Virus record (IMG/VR): IMGVR_UViG_3300034107_000949
Coordinates: 1-45,608 of that record
From: a virus
Length of the DNA: 45,608 bases
Reading direction: 5' to 3' (one strand)
Within the stretch, counting starts at the first letter, position 1. Every line of letters starts with the position of its first letter. This document shows, piece by piece, positions 6,082 through 13,625 of the stretch. The position numbers were made by a program, and so were the translations under genes. A model generated the notes under the pieces. The model was not told where the DNA came from. It saw only the letters and a program-made list of their open reading frames with translations, and made no database searches.

Positions 6082-7313
6082 TAGAATATATGTGTTAAGC
6101 GTGCTACCTGACCGTGTACAGGGCAGTGTATAAACCCTTCAATTGCTTTTGGTGAATGTTGGTATCCGTTTTTGTGATGCCATCCGTCTGTTCCGGAAGG
6201 AGAGCGTAAACTTTCGATCGTTACACCGATATGATCCTTGCTTTTTTTGTGGTGGACGTGGTGGGTGTAAATATATCTGTGTTTTGTTGAACTCCAATCC
6301 TTGCTTTCTTGAGCCATAAGTAAAGGAAGTAATTCTTCTTTGGCTCCATCGCCATGTGTGGTCCCGATTAAGTTGGAATTCCAAGTGTAATATTTTCTGT
6401 GCATGATAGAACAATCAAAAGTAATGTTCTTGCAATTCTTGAAGTATGTTTTAATAACATCTGCCAAGAAGAATCCACTCATGTAATCGTGATTGGAGGG
6501 ATTGAATACAAAATGCACATCAGAAATCTGAAGTAATTCGGTTAGTACGTCAATGTACAATTGTTTTGCGATCAAAAAGTTTTCGTACCACATTCCATCA
6601 GTATCTTGTGGAGTTCCATTGGTAGTCGTTCTCTTTGGGTTATCGATATGCAGGATATCGTTTCCACCTATAAAAAGTATTTGGGATACTCTGAATCCTT
6701 TTGCTTTTTCAATGATCCCACGAACGCCCTTTATAACTCTTTTTACAGCAATGTTGTTGTTGTAGTTCTCTCCTGTCTCAAATGCTTTAGATAGTTTTCC
6801 AATATGCACGTCTGCAGGATCTATTACAAGTAAGTTACCTGTTCCGTTTTTGATTCTAGTTACGGTCTGTGGTAACGTCTTTACACTACTTAGATCACTC
6901 AGTAACTTTTTAGAGAAGTCTTCAAAGTGATTAAGTTCTATTGTCTTTGAAGCAATATTGTAGTATGCACCTTTACCTGTGTGCGTAACCAACTTAAATG
7001 ATCGTACAGATCCTTTGTCTATACCATAGTGTGCACAGTATTCTTCTATCCTCATTATTGTACCATCTTCCTTTAATGCGGATAATGGACTAATTGGAAC
7101 CGTGTACTGATTGGTCTCGGTTTCGGAGGTGTTTAAGAAATCCTTGCTGCTGTGCTTTAGTTTTGAAATCCTTGACCTTGTAGAATCAGAATACTCAATA
7201 CCTAACTTATTACAGTATAACTCTGTAATTTCTTTTACTCCTTGGTCTGGAAACTCTTCCATTAGTGACAACGCTAAATCGATGTCATGTTTAAAATACT
7301 TTTTAGAACTCAT
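6081..7313 (-). CDS. Calcineurin-like metallophosphoesterase, possible SbcD/Mre11-type nuclease
   Basis: 410 aa from the chosen start. Metallophosphoesterase motifs in order: DPADVHIG at 165-172 (D-x-H), GGND at 216-219, NPSNHDY at 271-277 (the GNH(D/E) motif with Ser for Gly), THGDG at 319-323 and THHVHH at 350-355. These bind the two metals. The N-terminal ~130 residues look like one or two helix-turn-helix-like segments (ITELYCNKLGI..., IEEYCAHYGIDKGSVRSF), suggesting DNA binding. This domain layout is common in Bacteroidota phages. Start 7313 gives an 11-nt overlap with the gene before; an upstream ATG at 7346 is possible. Role in phage DNA repair or host DNA degradation is inferred. Confidence 0.8.
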   Translation of the reverse strand: MSSKKYFKHDIDLALSLMEEFPDQGVKEITELYCNKLGIEYSDSTRSRISKLKHSSKDFLNTSETETNQYTVPISPLSALKEDGTIMRIEEYCAHYGIDKGSVRSFKLVTHTGKGAYYNIASKTIELNHFEDFSKKLLSDLSSVKTLPQTVTRIKNGTGNLLVIDPADVHIGKLSKAFETGENYNNNIAVKRVIKGVRGIIEKAKGFRVSQILFIGGNDILHIDNPKRTTTNGTPQDTDGMWYENFLIAKQLYIDVLTELLQISDVHFVFNPSNHDYMSGFFLADVIKTYFKNCKNITFDCSIMHRKYYTWNSNLIGTTHGDGAKEELLPLLMAQESKDWSSTKHRYIYTHHVHHKKSKDHIGVTIESLRSPSGTDGWHHKNGYQHSPKAIEGFIHCPVHGQVARLTHIF

Positions 7314-7491
7314 CTTCGTATAATTCATCAAATTCATAACCCTCAATCAAAGCCTGACTGTTAATATCGTACTGTCTTTTAAAGTCCGTTTTATCCTTGG
7401 TCCACTCTCCGGTAAGACCTGGGAACATCTCTAGTAAATCACCACTTTCTAGTAGTGAATCATAGATTGATTTCATCTCTCGCATGGACAT
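7303..7491 (-). CDS. Small acidic hypothetical protein (62 aa)
   Basis: Start chosen at 7491, one base after the upstream TAG (TAGTATG), the same coupling as at 2345; a longer frame starts at 7515. The sequence MSMREMKSIYDSLLESGDLLEMFPGLTG then a Trp-Lys-rich middle and an acidic tail (EFDELYEDEF) resembles small phage proteins with 'L-x-x-G-D-L-x-E-M-x-P-G-L-x-G-x-W' that I cannot assign a function. It overlaps the metallophosphoesterase gene by 11 nt. Confidence 0.65.
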   Translation of the reverse strand: MSMREMKSIYDSLLESGDLLEMFPGLTGEWTKDKTDFKRQYDINSQALIEGYEFDELYEDEF

Positions 7492-7492
7492 A

Positions 7493-7732
7493 CTAGATGG
7501 GTTTACAAACTTCAAATAGTAAAGATCTTATTCTTTCGTATGAAGCTTCTGTAAGGTTAAAATCTTGTGGAATAGAGTAATATAATTCATTCTTATGAAT
7601 TACAGCTCTTAAGCAAATCAATCCGTCTTTTCTTGTGTACAAACTTAAGTAAGTACAAGCTTTAGGCAAACTTTTTTTGATAGCCTTTAGTACTTGAGTG
7701 ACTAGATATTTTTTATTTTCTAAATCTTTCAT
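7493..7732 (-). CDS. Hypothetical protein (79 aa), first gene of the metallophosphoesterase operon
   Basis: Unrecognised. N-terminal helix (LENKKYLVTQVLKAIKKSLPKA), a beta stretch (YLSLYTRKDGLICLRAVIHKNELYYSI) and a C-terminal helix. It follows the ssb terminator and a TATATTTG -7 box with a 16-nt leader (TTAAAAAAATT), nearly the same leader as recA. Confidence 0.65.
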   Translation of the reverse strand: MKDLENKKYLVTQVLKAIKKSLPKACTYLSLYTRKDGLICLRAVIHKNELYYSIPQDFNLTEASYERIRSLLFEVCKPI

Positions 7733-7748
7733 TTTGAAATTTTTTTAA

Positions 7749-7756
7749 CAAATATA
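7749..7756 (-). promoter_or_regulatory. -7 box TATATTTG for the 79-aa gene
   Basis: Minus-strand TATATTTG followed by TTAAAAAAATT and a 16-nt leader in all. It closely matches the recA promoter/leader. Confidence 0.65.
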
Positions 7757-7775
7757 ATGATAATTTGTTACAAAC

Positions 7776-7800
7776 AAAAAAACCCTCCGTTATGGAGGGC
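7776..7800 (-). terminator. ssb terminator
   Basis: Stem CCCTCC / GGAGGG with a 5-nt loop, followed on the minus strand by TTTTTTTG. It is 15 nt past the ssb stop. Confidence 0.85.
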
Positions 7801-7815
7801 TTATTTATTTTTTAC

Positions 7816-8511
7816 TTAGAACGGTAAGTCATCATCTTCGATCGTAGCAGCAACTGCTGCAGCCTTCTTAGGGGCTTCTTCTTTTGCTTTCTCTTCTTCC
7901 GGTGCGGTAGTTGTGTTAGCTGATCCAACGTATTTTAAACGTTCGTTATTTTCTTGAAGTACTTTAAGTAAATACTCATCTTTTATTTCTAATGAAGCAG
8001 CAGATGGTTTTTTCTTGCCTAATTTTTCAACCCATTTAATTGCAGGAATATCACCTTCAACTAAGTTACCATCTTTGTAGTAAGAGTTTCTCAAAGCAGA
8101 CTCAACTTTTTCTGTTCCTTTTTTGAAAGAAAACCCAACTTTAGCATACTTCTCACCTTCAGGAGTAAAGTTATATGCAAGAGTTGTATAAGTATCTCCT
8201 TTTTTAAGATTTGGTAAGAACTTAATAAGGGATTCCATGTATCGATTCTCTACGTTTCCATCTTGAGAAAAGATATTTAACTCTAATTTAACAATAGTGT
8301 CTTCTGTTTTAAACGCTAATTGAAATTTTTGACCGTAATCCGTATCACGGATCTCTGTGTTTAAAAGTTCACCAGTAACATTCTTGTGATGTTTTCTGTA
8401 TGAAACTTTACCTGTTGTAGAAGTGTGTTTTTCATACCCTTCTTTTTCTTCTTTCTGGATCTCGAAAAATTTACCTGTAGATCCCTCTAACTTTAAAAAT
8501 ACCTTGTTCAT
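7816..8511 (-). CDS. ssb: Single-stranded DNA-binding protein
   Basis: 231 aa. The C-terminus ends DDDLPF (226-231), the classic acidic SSB tail that recruits replication proteins, preceded by a flexible Ala/Glu/Lys linker (about 199-225). The N-terminal ~150 residues are beta-rich (GELLNTEIRDTDYGQKFQLAF, TIVKLELNIFSQDG, GDTYTTLAYNF), consistent with an OB fold but not close to bacterial SSB. It coats ssDNA during phage replication. It has its own promoter of the host type (TTTG-N20-TAAATTTG) and a strong terminator, so it is also made independently of the genes upstream. Confidence 0.82.
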   Translation of the reverse strand: MNKVFLKLEGSTGKFFEIQKEEKEGYEKHTSTTGKVSYRKHHKNVTGELLNTEIRDTDYGQKFQLAFKTEDTIVKLELNIFSQDGNVENRYMESLIKFLPNLKKGDTYTTLAYNFTPEGEKYAKVGFSFKKGTEKVESALRNSYYKDGNLVEGDIPAIKWVEKLGKKKPSAASLEIKDEYLLKVLQENNERLKYVGSANTTTAPEEEKAKEEAPKKAAAVAATIEDDDLPF

Positions 8512-8530
8512 AATTAATTATTTATTTAAA

Positions 8531-8562
8531 CAAATTTACTTAATAATTCTAACATACACAAA
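8531..8562 (-). promoter_or_regulatory. Host-type promoter of ssb
   Basis: On the minus strand TTTG (8559-8562), exactly 20 nt, then TAAATTTG (8531-8538), and a 19-nt leader to the ATG. It lies within the 3' end of the 74-aa gene. It is the only left-arm promoter of this class seen. Confidence 0.7.
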
Positions 8563-8760
8563 CTTTCTGTCAAGATAATTTACAATATCTTCAATTCCTG
8601 CAATTATGTCCATCACTTGCGTAGAAATCCAGAGCTGTAATGCTTGAATAAACTCTTGGATATTTCTTACAATCGGATTTTTTGCGGTTTCCATGTAGTA
8701 CTGAAACAAAAATTGCTCAATTGGCAATCTTCTTATTTCGTTATAACGTACCTTTTCCAT
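8536..8760 (-). CDS. Hypothetical helical protein (74 aa)
   Basis: Unrecognised. Mostly alpha-helical with aromatic residues (IEQFLFQYYMETAKNP, IQEFIQALQLWISTQVMDIIAGIEDIVNYL). The middle hydrophobic stretch is amphipathic rather than a clear membrane segment. It overlaps the DUF1599-type gene by 20 nt and its 3' end contains the ssb promoter. No function proposed. Confidence 0.6.
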   Translation of the reverse strand: MEKVRYNEIRRLPIEQFLFQYYMETAKNPIVRNIQEFIQALQLWISTQVMDIIAGIEDIVNYLDRKFVYVRIIK

Positions 8761-9127
8761 CGTTCAATTTCTTATCGGTTAAATAAGACTTTAAGATTGC
8801 TGTGTAGTTTACAAGATCATCAAGTGTGTCCTCAATTGCCTCATCTTTTACTTGACTTTCTTTATCAAGTAAGGTAGATATTCTTGAAACCTTATCCATC
8901 ATTCTTACAAGAATTCCTTTCTCAATAGATACTCCAACGATTGTGCTATTGGAAAAATTAGCATACGGATTACTATCAACTCCTCCGTAGTCATTGTTTT
9001 TTCTTTTTGCCGTTTCTAGGCAGTTTGAAAATGTACGCTCTAAGTTTACTATTAAACTATTGTACTGCTTTGGCCTGCACATCCCTGCGTTATTCTCAGG
9101 CAAAATTGCGTTTACTTGATCATTCAT
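8741..9127 (-). CDS. DUF1599 / Nmad1-type nucleotide-modification-associated protein
   Basis: 128 aa. The family pattern is clear: KNNDYGG at 43-49, NPYANFS at 53-59, a Gly-Val-Ser turn, GILVRMMDKVSRI at 71-83, then VKDEAIEDTLDDLVNYTAIL at 93-112. These acidic helices (D-E...D-T-x-x-D-L-x-N-Y) resemble all-alpha NTP-pyrophosphatase-like proteins, and the family is associated by context with phage nucleotide or base modification. Substrate unknown. It has its own promoter (TATATTTG, 22-nt leader) directly after the phoH terminator. Confidence 0.75.
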   Translation of the reverse strand: MNDQVNAILPENNAGMCRPKQYNSLIVNLERTFSNCLETAKRKNNDYGGVDSNPYANFSNSTIVGVSIEKGILVRMMDKVSRISTLLDKESQVKDEAIEDTLDDLVNYTAILKSYLTDKKLNDGKGTL

Positions 9128-9149
9128 ATTATCTGATTTTATTTGAATA

Positions 9150-9157
9150 CAAATATA
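9150..9157 (-). promoter_or_regulatory. -7 box TATATTTG for the DUF1599-type gene
   Basis: Minus-strand TATATTTG, 22 nt before the ATG, immediately after the phoH terminator hairpin. No TTTG at the 20-nt spacing. Confidence 0.65.
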
Positions 9158-9160
9158 AAC

Positions 9161-9187
9161 AAAAAATGCCGGTGTATAATACCGGCA
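9161..9187 (-). terminator. phoH terminator
   Basis: Stem TGCCGGT / ACCGGCA (7 bp, 7-nt loop) followed on the minus strand by TTTTTTG; 29 nt past the phoH stop. Confidence 0.88.
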
Positions 9188-9215
9188 CTAAAAATTTTTC
9201 AAAATAAATGTTAAA

Positions 9216-9926
9216 TTATTTATCCTCTCTTTTCTTTTCGTATTCAGATAAAATTGAATCAACTATTCCGTGTCTGTGATTTTTCTTAAGTATATACGAC
9301 CCATAGTTCGGTATAATTTTAGCAAGTTCAAACAGAAATTTAAATCCTGTCATATTACTTTTTAAGTCCACCTGAGCTAAATCACCACAAATAATCATCT
9401 TTCCATTTACCCCAATCCTAGATTGAATCATTTCCATTTGTTTGTCTGTACAGTTTTGAGCCTCATCGACTATTATAACTGCTTCAGGCAATGTTCGTCC
9501 TCGCATAAATGCGATTGGAACAATTTCTATGATATCTTTAGCGAGTAAGTCATCAATTTTTTCCTTGTTATACAACATGTAGAAATTCTCATAGATTGGT
9601 TGAAGCCATGGGTCCAACTTTTCTTTTAAATTTCCAGGAAGAAATCCTACTTCTTCATCACTAACTGTAGGCCTTGTAATGTAAATTTTCTTTACCACCT
9701 CCCTGAATAATAAATCTAAAGCTACTTGTGTCGCTAGTAGTGTTTTACCACTACCACCTTTTCCGGATAATACCGTTACGTCATGATCTAGTATGATTTG
9801 TTTAGCTTCTTTCTGCTCATCATTTAGCTGTACTTGGAAATTGATAGGCTTTTTCTTACTAGCTCGTTTTTCTCGGATTACTTCGGTGATCTCTTCGTAT
9901 TTTTTAGATTTGTTTTGCATTCCCAA
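9216..9926 (-). CDS. phoH: PhoH-like P-loop ATPase
   Basis: 236 aa. Walker A GKGGSGKT at 55-62, the PhoH stretch YITRPTVSDEEVGFLPG at 82-98, KLDPWLQPIYENF at 103-115, Walker B VIIVDEAQ at 150-157 and CGDLAQVDL at 180-188. These are the landmarks of the PhoH family (helicase-like ATPases related to the C-terminal half of Bacillus YlaK). PhoH is very common in marine and Bacteroidota phages; its role, often guessed as RNA or phosphate-stress metabolism, is not established. It overlaps the 107-aa gene by 23 nt. Confidence 0.9.
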   Translation of the reverse strand: MGMQNKSKKYEEITEVIREKRASKKKPINFQVQLNDEQKEAKQIILDHDVTVLSGKGGSGKTLLATQVALDLLFREVVKKIYITRPTVSDEEVGFLPGNLKEKLDPWLQPIYENFYMLYNKEKIDDLLAKDIIEIVPIAFMRGRTLPEAVIIVDEAQNCTDKQMEMIQSRIGVNGKMIICGDLAQVDLKSNMTGFKFLFELAKIIPNYGSYILKKNHRHGIVDSILSEYEKKREDK

Positions 9927-10227
9927 TAGAATTTAAAATTTCATCAGGTATTTCTTTAACTATATATAATCCACCTGTTTTTGTAACAATTTGTGTATCG
10001 TTCTCGTCTGAGATTTCAATCGACTCAATAGACTCTTCATCTAAATACATGATAGTCTCTGTACATTTGTAATCTTCAGTCTTCAACTTAACCTTTGGTG
10101 CTTCAGGTATCGGTTTTCCAACAATTTCTGCTGCTGCAACCTGTTCTTGATAGATTTCTGTAATGTCCGCAATTCTTTTTTGCGTGTTATCACTAATCTC
10201 GTAATGCAATTTAGTAAGCTTTAACAT
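9904..10227 (-). CDS. Hypothetical acidic protein (107 aa)
   Basis: Start chosen at 10227, inside the last codons of the 58-aa gene (17-nt overlap); a longer frame to 10329 would run over most of that gene. Begins MLKLTKLHYEISDNTQKRI, has a Pro-rich middle (GKPIPEAPKVKLK) and an acidic beta stretch (YLDEESIESIEISDENDTQIVTKTGGLYIV). No family recognised. Overlaps phoH, so it is probably co-translated with it. Confidence 0.6.
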   Translation of the reverse strand: MLKLTKLHYEISDNTQKRIADITEIYQEQVAAAEIVGKPIPEAPKVKLKTEDYKCTETIMYLDEESIESIEISDENDTQIVTKTGGLYIVKEIPDEILNSIGNAKQI

Positions 10228-10387
10228 AGTTAATGTTTTTAATAGGTACTTCAAAGATTTCTTTTGGATATATACCAAAGTTTCTTTCATCATTATAAAC
10301 TTGGTACATTCCGTTTCCAATTGGTTCAAGTCTGTAAAATTTGTTTATAGTCAGACTTTCTGCTTTCTTTATACATTTTCCTTCCAT
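10211..10387 (-). CDS. Small hypothetical protein (58 aa)
   Basis: Start chosen at 10387 (MEGKCIKKAESLTINKFY); the longer frame to 10423 would start on the far side of a 15-bp palindrome. Beta-rich with the pattern FYRLEPIGNGMYQVYNDERNFGIYPKEIFEV, like short 'x-Y-x-V-x-N-D-x-x-x-x-x-x-Y' phage proteins seen near replication genes. No function proposed. Confidence 0.6.
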   Translation of the reverse strand: MEGKCIKKAESLTINKFYRLEPIGNGMYQVYNDERNFGIYPKEIFEVPIKNINYVKAY

Positions 10388-10402
10388 GGTTGTAAAGTTA
10401 GT

Positions 10403-10417
10403 TTCGCGATTCGCGAA
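10403..10417. promoter_or_regulatory. 15-bp GC-rich palindrome in the leader of the phoH operon
   Basis: TTCGCGA-T-TCGCGAA is a perfect inverted repeat around a single central base, between the GIY-YIG stop and the 58-aa gene's ATG (16 nt downstream). CGCG is conspicuous in AT-rich DNA. No T-run follows on either strand, so an operator or RNA hairpin fits better than a terminator. Confidence 0.5.
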
Positions 10418-10435
10418 TTGCAAATTAAATTAATT

Positions 10436-10888
10436 TTATGAAACCAAATCTGAAGGAAAGAATTTTCCTAATAAATTTTGGTTGTAACAATCTTCTCTTT
10501 CTAAGCAGTTTACGCAAACAATGTGTTTTATCTCATAATAAGATAATTGTTTTTTTGTATAACAAACTTGTAATATCTCTTTTTCGTATATATTTCCTTG
10601 TTTAATATCTTCATTTAATGGTTTACAGCTTCCGGTGTATTTTAACCAATTTGTCTCAGAAGTTACCGTCTTAAATGTTTTTCTAGAATTACCTGGTAGA
10701 AGTTTTTCGGCTTTTGTAAGTCTTTTCTTTAGAGTAGACATCAAGGATTTCCTTCCAACATAAAATCTACCATTGCTTTGATTCCTTATTATATAGATAA
10801 ATCCAACAGCATTTTCAGGTAATTGGTCAACAGAGGTAATTTTCTTACCACTGTATAACCAACAATGATCTATTACTTTCTTAGCCAT
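10436..10888 (-). CDS. GIY-YIG family endonuclease-like protein
   Basis: 150 aa. GFIYII at 29-34 and YVGRKSL at 43-49 form the two strands of a variant GIY-YIG motif, with Arg46 as the catalytic Arg position. WLKYTGS at 81-87 and the Glu of SYYEIKH (Glu119) complete the usual nuclease layout, and the C-terminus YNQNLLGKFF is typical of phage members. CVNC...C (125-134) could bind a metal. It may be a free-standing homing-type nuclease or a DNA-processing enzyme. Its ATG overlaps the recA stop (TAATG), so it is tied to recombination by operon structure. Confidence 0.75.
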   Translation of the reverse strand: MAKKVIDHCWLYSGKKITSVDQLPENAVGFIYIIRNQSNGRFYVGRKSLMSTLKKRLTKAEKLLPGNSRKTFKTVTSETNWLKYTGSCKPLNEDIKQGNIYEKEILQVCYTKKQLSYYEIKHIVCVNCLEREDCYNQNLLGKFFPSDLVS

Positions 10889-11886
10889 TACACAAAAAGT
10901 TGTTTTCTGATTTCAACTTCTAATTCGTCTGTCAGCTCAATATTATCTCTCAATAATAATACTACATTATTAGCCCCCTGACCAAGTTTAATATCTCCGT
11001 AAGAGTACCAAGATCCACTTCTTTTTACAAGACCTAAGTCTTCTGCGAAAGATAGTATTTCCATTTCTCTTGAGATACCCTCTCCGTAGTTGATAATATA
11101 CTCTGTCTCCAAGAATGGTCGAGCTGTTTTATTCTTTGTACATTTAGCTTTTACCAGGTTACCTGTGATTGTACCTTCTCCGTCTTTTTGTTTCTCTGAC
11201 TGACGTAATTCAATCTTTATAGAGGGGTAGAACTTAACTGCATTTCCACCTGGTTCCGTAATTGGAGATCCGTAAACAACACCAATCTTCTCACGTAGTT
11301 GGTTTACAAAAATCCCAATAGTGTTGTGCTTGTGCAATGTTTGCGTTATTTTAGGGAACGTAGCTGAATTTAATCTAGCTTTTACACCCATTGATTGATC
11401 ACCAACATCTCCATCAGCTTCTTTTTGTGTTTGTGCTGCAGCTATACTGTCAAAAATAATTATATCTATTAAGCCTGTTGAAACAAGATCTACAAGTATT
11501 TGATATCCTTTTTCTATTGTATCAGGTTGAGAAACAATTAATTCATCAACATTTACACCTAAACTTTCTGCGTAAGTTTTGTCAAAACAATACTCATGAT
11601 CAATATAAGCAGCTCTTCCACCTGCTTGTTGAACTTTTGCGATTGCATACAAACAAATAGTGGATTTTCCTGAAGACTCGAAACCTGAAACATAGTGCAT
11701 TAGGCCTTTTACCCATCCACCACCAGTGATGTAGTCAAGACCAAGTGAACCTGTAGGTACTCGTTCTCTATCTTCTCCTTCAAAATTTTTGTACTCGTAA
11801 ACAGTTCCTGCGCCATAAGACTTATTAATCTTATCCATTACGTCTTTAAGTAAATCTAAACTACCTGTTTCTTTAACCTTTGCCAT
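10888..11886 (-). CDS. recA: RecA-family recombinase
   Basis: 332 aa, near bacterial RecA length. PTGSLGLDYITGGGWVKG at 44-61, Walker A GFESSGKST at 68-76 (bacterial GPESSGKTT), YIDHEYCFDKTYAESLGV at 94-111 (bacterial FIDAEHALDPVYA...), Walker B region DIIIFDS at 141-147, NQLREKIG at 195-202, GGNAVKFY at 213-220, and the C-terminal WYSYGDIKLGQG. It promotes homologous strand exchange in repair or recombination-dependent replication. It is closer to bacterial RecA than to T4 UvsX. First gene of its operon: TATATTTG -7 box and 16-nt leader. Confidence 0.93.
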   Translation of the reverse strand: MAKVKETGSLDLLKDVMDKINKSYGAGTVYEYKNFEGEDRERVPTGSLGLDYITGGGWVKGLMHYVSGFESSGKSTICLYAIAKVQQAGGRAAYIDHEYCFDKTYAESLGVNVDELIVSQPDTIEKGYQILVDLVSTGLIDIIIFDSIAAAQTQKEADGDVGDQSMGVKARLNSATFPKITQTLHKHNTIGIFVNQLREKIGVVYGSPITEPGGNAVKFYPSIKIELRQSEKQKDGEGTITGNLVKAKCTKNKTARPFLETEYIINYGEGISREMEILSFAEDLGLVKRSGSWYSYGDIKLGQGANNVVLLLRDNIELTDELEVEIRKQLFV

Positions 11887-11902
11887 ATAAATAATTTTTT
11901 AA

Positions 11903-11910
11903 CAAATATA
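11903..11910 (-). promoter_or_regulatory. -7 box TATATTTG of recA
   Basis: Minus-strand TTTTG-TATATTTG followed by TTAAAAAATT and a 16-nt leader in all. No TTTG at the 20-nt spacing. Confidence 0.7.
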
Positions 11911-12533
11911 CAAAATAATAAAACAATTTACACTACTCTATGCATATAAACTTTTACAAAAAATACTTAAATTACTTAAAATAAGCAATATAAATATTCA
12001 ATTTTTACCCAAATAACAATATTATACACCATACCATTATTTAGTATACCAGGATATCTTATTTAACCCATATTATTTATTGTTTTTTTGGGTATCCTTT
12101 TTATGAGGATTGTGTAGTTATGTGTTTTTTGAAATCCTTTAAGTATGTTTCGCGGCTATCTTGGATTTCTTACTACCACTCTAATTGGATATCTTTTCTA
12201 CGTGTTGTTGGTAAACTAACACCCCCTTACCCCCTCTTTAACTATTATAATATACTGATAAATAGATAGTTAAGATTTAGGTAGGGAAGACTATATTAGT
12301 CCAAGTGACCGGAAAAACACCAAATCCTGACATCACTCTAGCTTTTTTCGTTATTGCACTACCGGGTTTTTATTACCCTACTCCGCAAAACTGGCAGAAA
12401 GCTTATAAACTGCCATCCTCTGGCGAATCTTTTCCGAAGAAACTTCACTTCCATTTAGCTTTTCAACTTTCGTTGATCAACGTGTGTCAATTAAGACTGC
12501 TCCACGCCATTGGTTTTATGCAAAAATATGAAT
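11911..12533. other. Intergenic region near the arm divergence: AT-rich part plus GC-richer hairpin-rich island
   Basis: No convincing gene. 11941-12000 is about 15% GC, whereas 12301-12540 is about 40%. Hairpins/palindromes visible: ATCCT/AGGAT near 12092, GACTATATTAGTC near 12290, GGGT/ACCC at about 12364-12378, TGGCAG/CTGCCA flanking AAGCTT near 12390-12420, C(TTCG)G tetraloop on the minus strand near 12436, and CGTTGATCAACG near 12471. On the minus strand a TATTTTTG box at 12521-12528 could drive transcription into the island. An RNA gene, a replication origin or a degraded insert are all possible. Confidence 0.5.
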
Positions 12534-12752
12534 TTATCTCAAACCAAACTTTAAAATTCCGGAAAAAATTACCTCAAATGATTTAATAGCTTCATTTACA
12601 GTGTATTTTCTTCCATCATATTTATCGTATAATCTATAAAATTCATAGATTATGCTTTGAAATAGCTCCGAATTCTTGTCATAGTACTCGTCCGACACCA
12701 CCGAATTTGGTAGTCCGTTCCATACATCCATTTGATATTGTTCGAAATTCAT
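12534..12752 (-). CDS. Small hypothetical protein (72 aa), most upstream minus-strand gene
   Basis: Start chosen at 12752 (MNFEQYQMDVW); the longer frame to 12767 starts inside the -7 box TATATTTG, which ends 4 nt before the chosen ATG. The protein is helical and rich in Tyr (SDEYYDKNSELFQSIIYEFYRLYDKYDG), with a C-terminal amphipathic helix. No family recognised. As the first gene beside the arm boundary with a leaderless-type promoter, it is a candidate early gene. Confidence 0.6.
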   Translation of the reverse strand: MNFEQYQMDVWNGLPNSVVSDEYYDKNSELFQSIIYEFYRLYDKYDGRKYTVNEAIKSFEVIFSGILKFGLR

Positions 12753-12756
12753 AGGG

Positions 12757-12764
12757 CAAATATA
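12757..12764 (-). promoter_or_regulatory. -7 box TATATTTG, 4 nt before the 72-aa gene ATG
   Basis: Minus-strand TATATTTG-CCCT-ATG. Back to back with the start region of the rightward arm at 12812. Confidence 0.7.
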
Positions 12765-12811
12765 CATTTATTTTTAATAAATCAAAATTTTTTTTGTTAA
12801 TATTTGTAAAT

Positions 12812-13240
12812 ATGATATTTTATTATTATTTTCGCAAAAAAAAATTTAAAGTGGAAGTATTTAAAACCGATGTAAAATCAAAGAATGAGTTTGAGGTTCT
12901 GAAGAATCTTATAACTGTATACTCCTGTTATAAAACGATGACCGGACAGAAATCAAAGATGCTTAGGTCAAAACTTGTGACTTTATTATCAATATACATA
13001 AAGTATGGGTATAATAGTGAATCAAAGGATTATGCGTGTAATTTACTTGAACTTAAGAAAACAAATCTAAATTGCTTAAACTCTGAGCTTAGAGAAGGTG
13101 GATTCTTAATAAAAAGTAATATGAATACTAGAGATTCATATCTTAATCCTGAGTTAGAGACTTTATCAAACTATTACAAAGATAAAAATTCGGAAAGAAC
13201 TTTATTTTTATTTAATTTATACATAGATGAATCAGCGTAA
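12812..13240 (+). CDS. Conserved-looking protein, possible winged-helix fold (142 aa)
   Basis: Start chosen at the ATG 12812 (MIFYYYFRKKKFK); a TTG-initiated longer frame begins at 12794. The middle (LLSIYIKYGYNSESKDYACNLLELKKTNLNCLNSELREGGFL) has the look of a winged-helix/MarR-like element: helix, turn, recognition helix 'NLNCLNSELREGGFL'. I recall similar proteins beside HU-like and terminase genes in crAss-like phages, role unknown. First gene of the rightward arm; a near -7 box AATATTTG lies 5 nt before the ATG. The next gene overlaps by 14 nt. A regulator of late genes is a guess. Confidence 0.65.
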   Translation: MIFYYYFRKKKFKVEVFKTDVKSKNEFEVLKNLITVYSCYKTMTGQKSKMLRSKLVTLLSIYIKYGYNSESKDYACNLLELKKTNLNCLNSELREGGFLIKSNMNTRDSYLNPELETLSNYYKDKNSERTLFLFNLYIDESA

Positions 13241-13625
13241 AAAGATTGTTTATAAAAAAGATATAATAAAAGAAGTTGCAAGTAAACTTGGGGAAGACGA
13301 AATGTTAGTTGAACATGTTTTAAATTTCTCAATAAACAGAATAAAAAAACTTTCAAAAACAAACTTATCGATTAAAGTACCTCATATTGGAATTTTTTAC
13401 CTTAAAGAGGGTGGTCTCAGAAAGAAACACCAAAGATACTCTAGCAAGTACGGAGAGGATTCCAAAGAAGCAAAACTAGTTTGGTCTAAGATAGAAGAGA
13501 TAAGAGAAAAAACAGGAGGTAAGTACACAATACATAGAACAAGGTCTAAATTAAGAGACTTTGCTTTTACAACAAGTAATAACTTAGAAAAAATAGAAGT
13601 AACACAAAATGAAGAATGGATATGA
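13227..13625 (+). CDS. HU/IHF-like DNA-binding protein
   Basis: 132 aa. The N-terminal ~60 residues follow the HU/IHF pattern: YKKDIIKEVASKLGEDEMLVEHVLNFSINRIKKL then IKVPHIGIFYLK, the helix pair followed by the first beta strands with the 'x-G-x-F' element. Beyond this a basic extension (RKKHQRYSSKYG..., HRTRSKLRDF) replaces the normal arm. crAss-like phages encode two IHF-like proteins in their structural half; this would be one and 41585-42064 the other. Probably bends DNA for packaging or regulation. ATGA overlap with the next gene. Confidence 0.72.
   Translation: MNQRKKIVYKKDIIKEVASKLGEDEMLVEHVLNFSINRIKKLSKTNLSIKVPHIGIFYLKEGGLRKKHQRYSSKYGEDSKEAKLVWSKIEEIREKTGGKYTIHRTRSKLRDFAFTTSNNLEKIEVTQNEEWI

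Noticed and set aside
12305-12586. 93-aa plus-strand ORF across the GC-richer island
   Set aside because: Overlaps the 3' end of the 72-aa gene on the other strand, no promoter or protein pattern; the stretch is better explained by hairpins.
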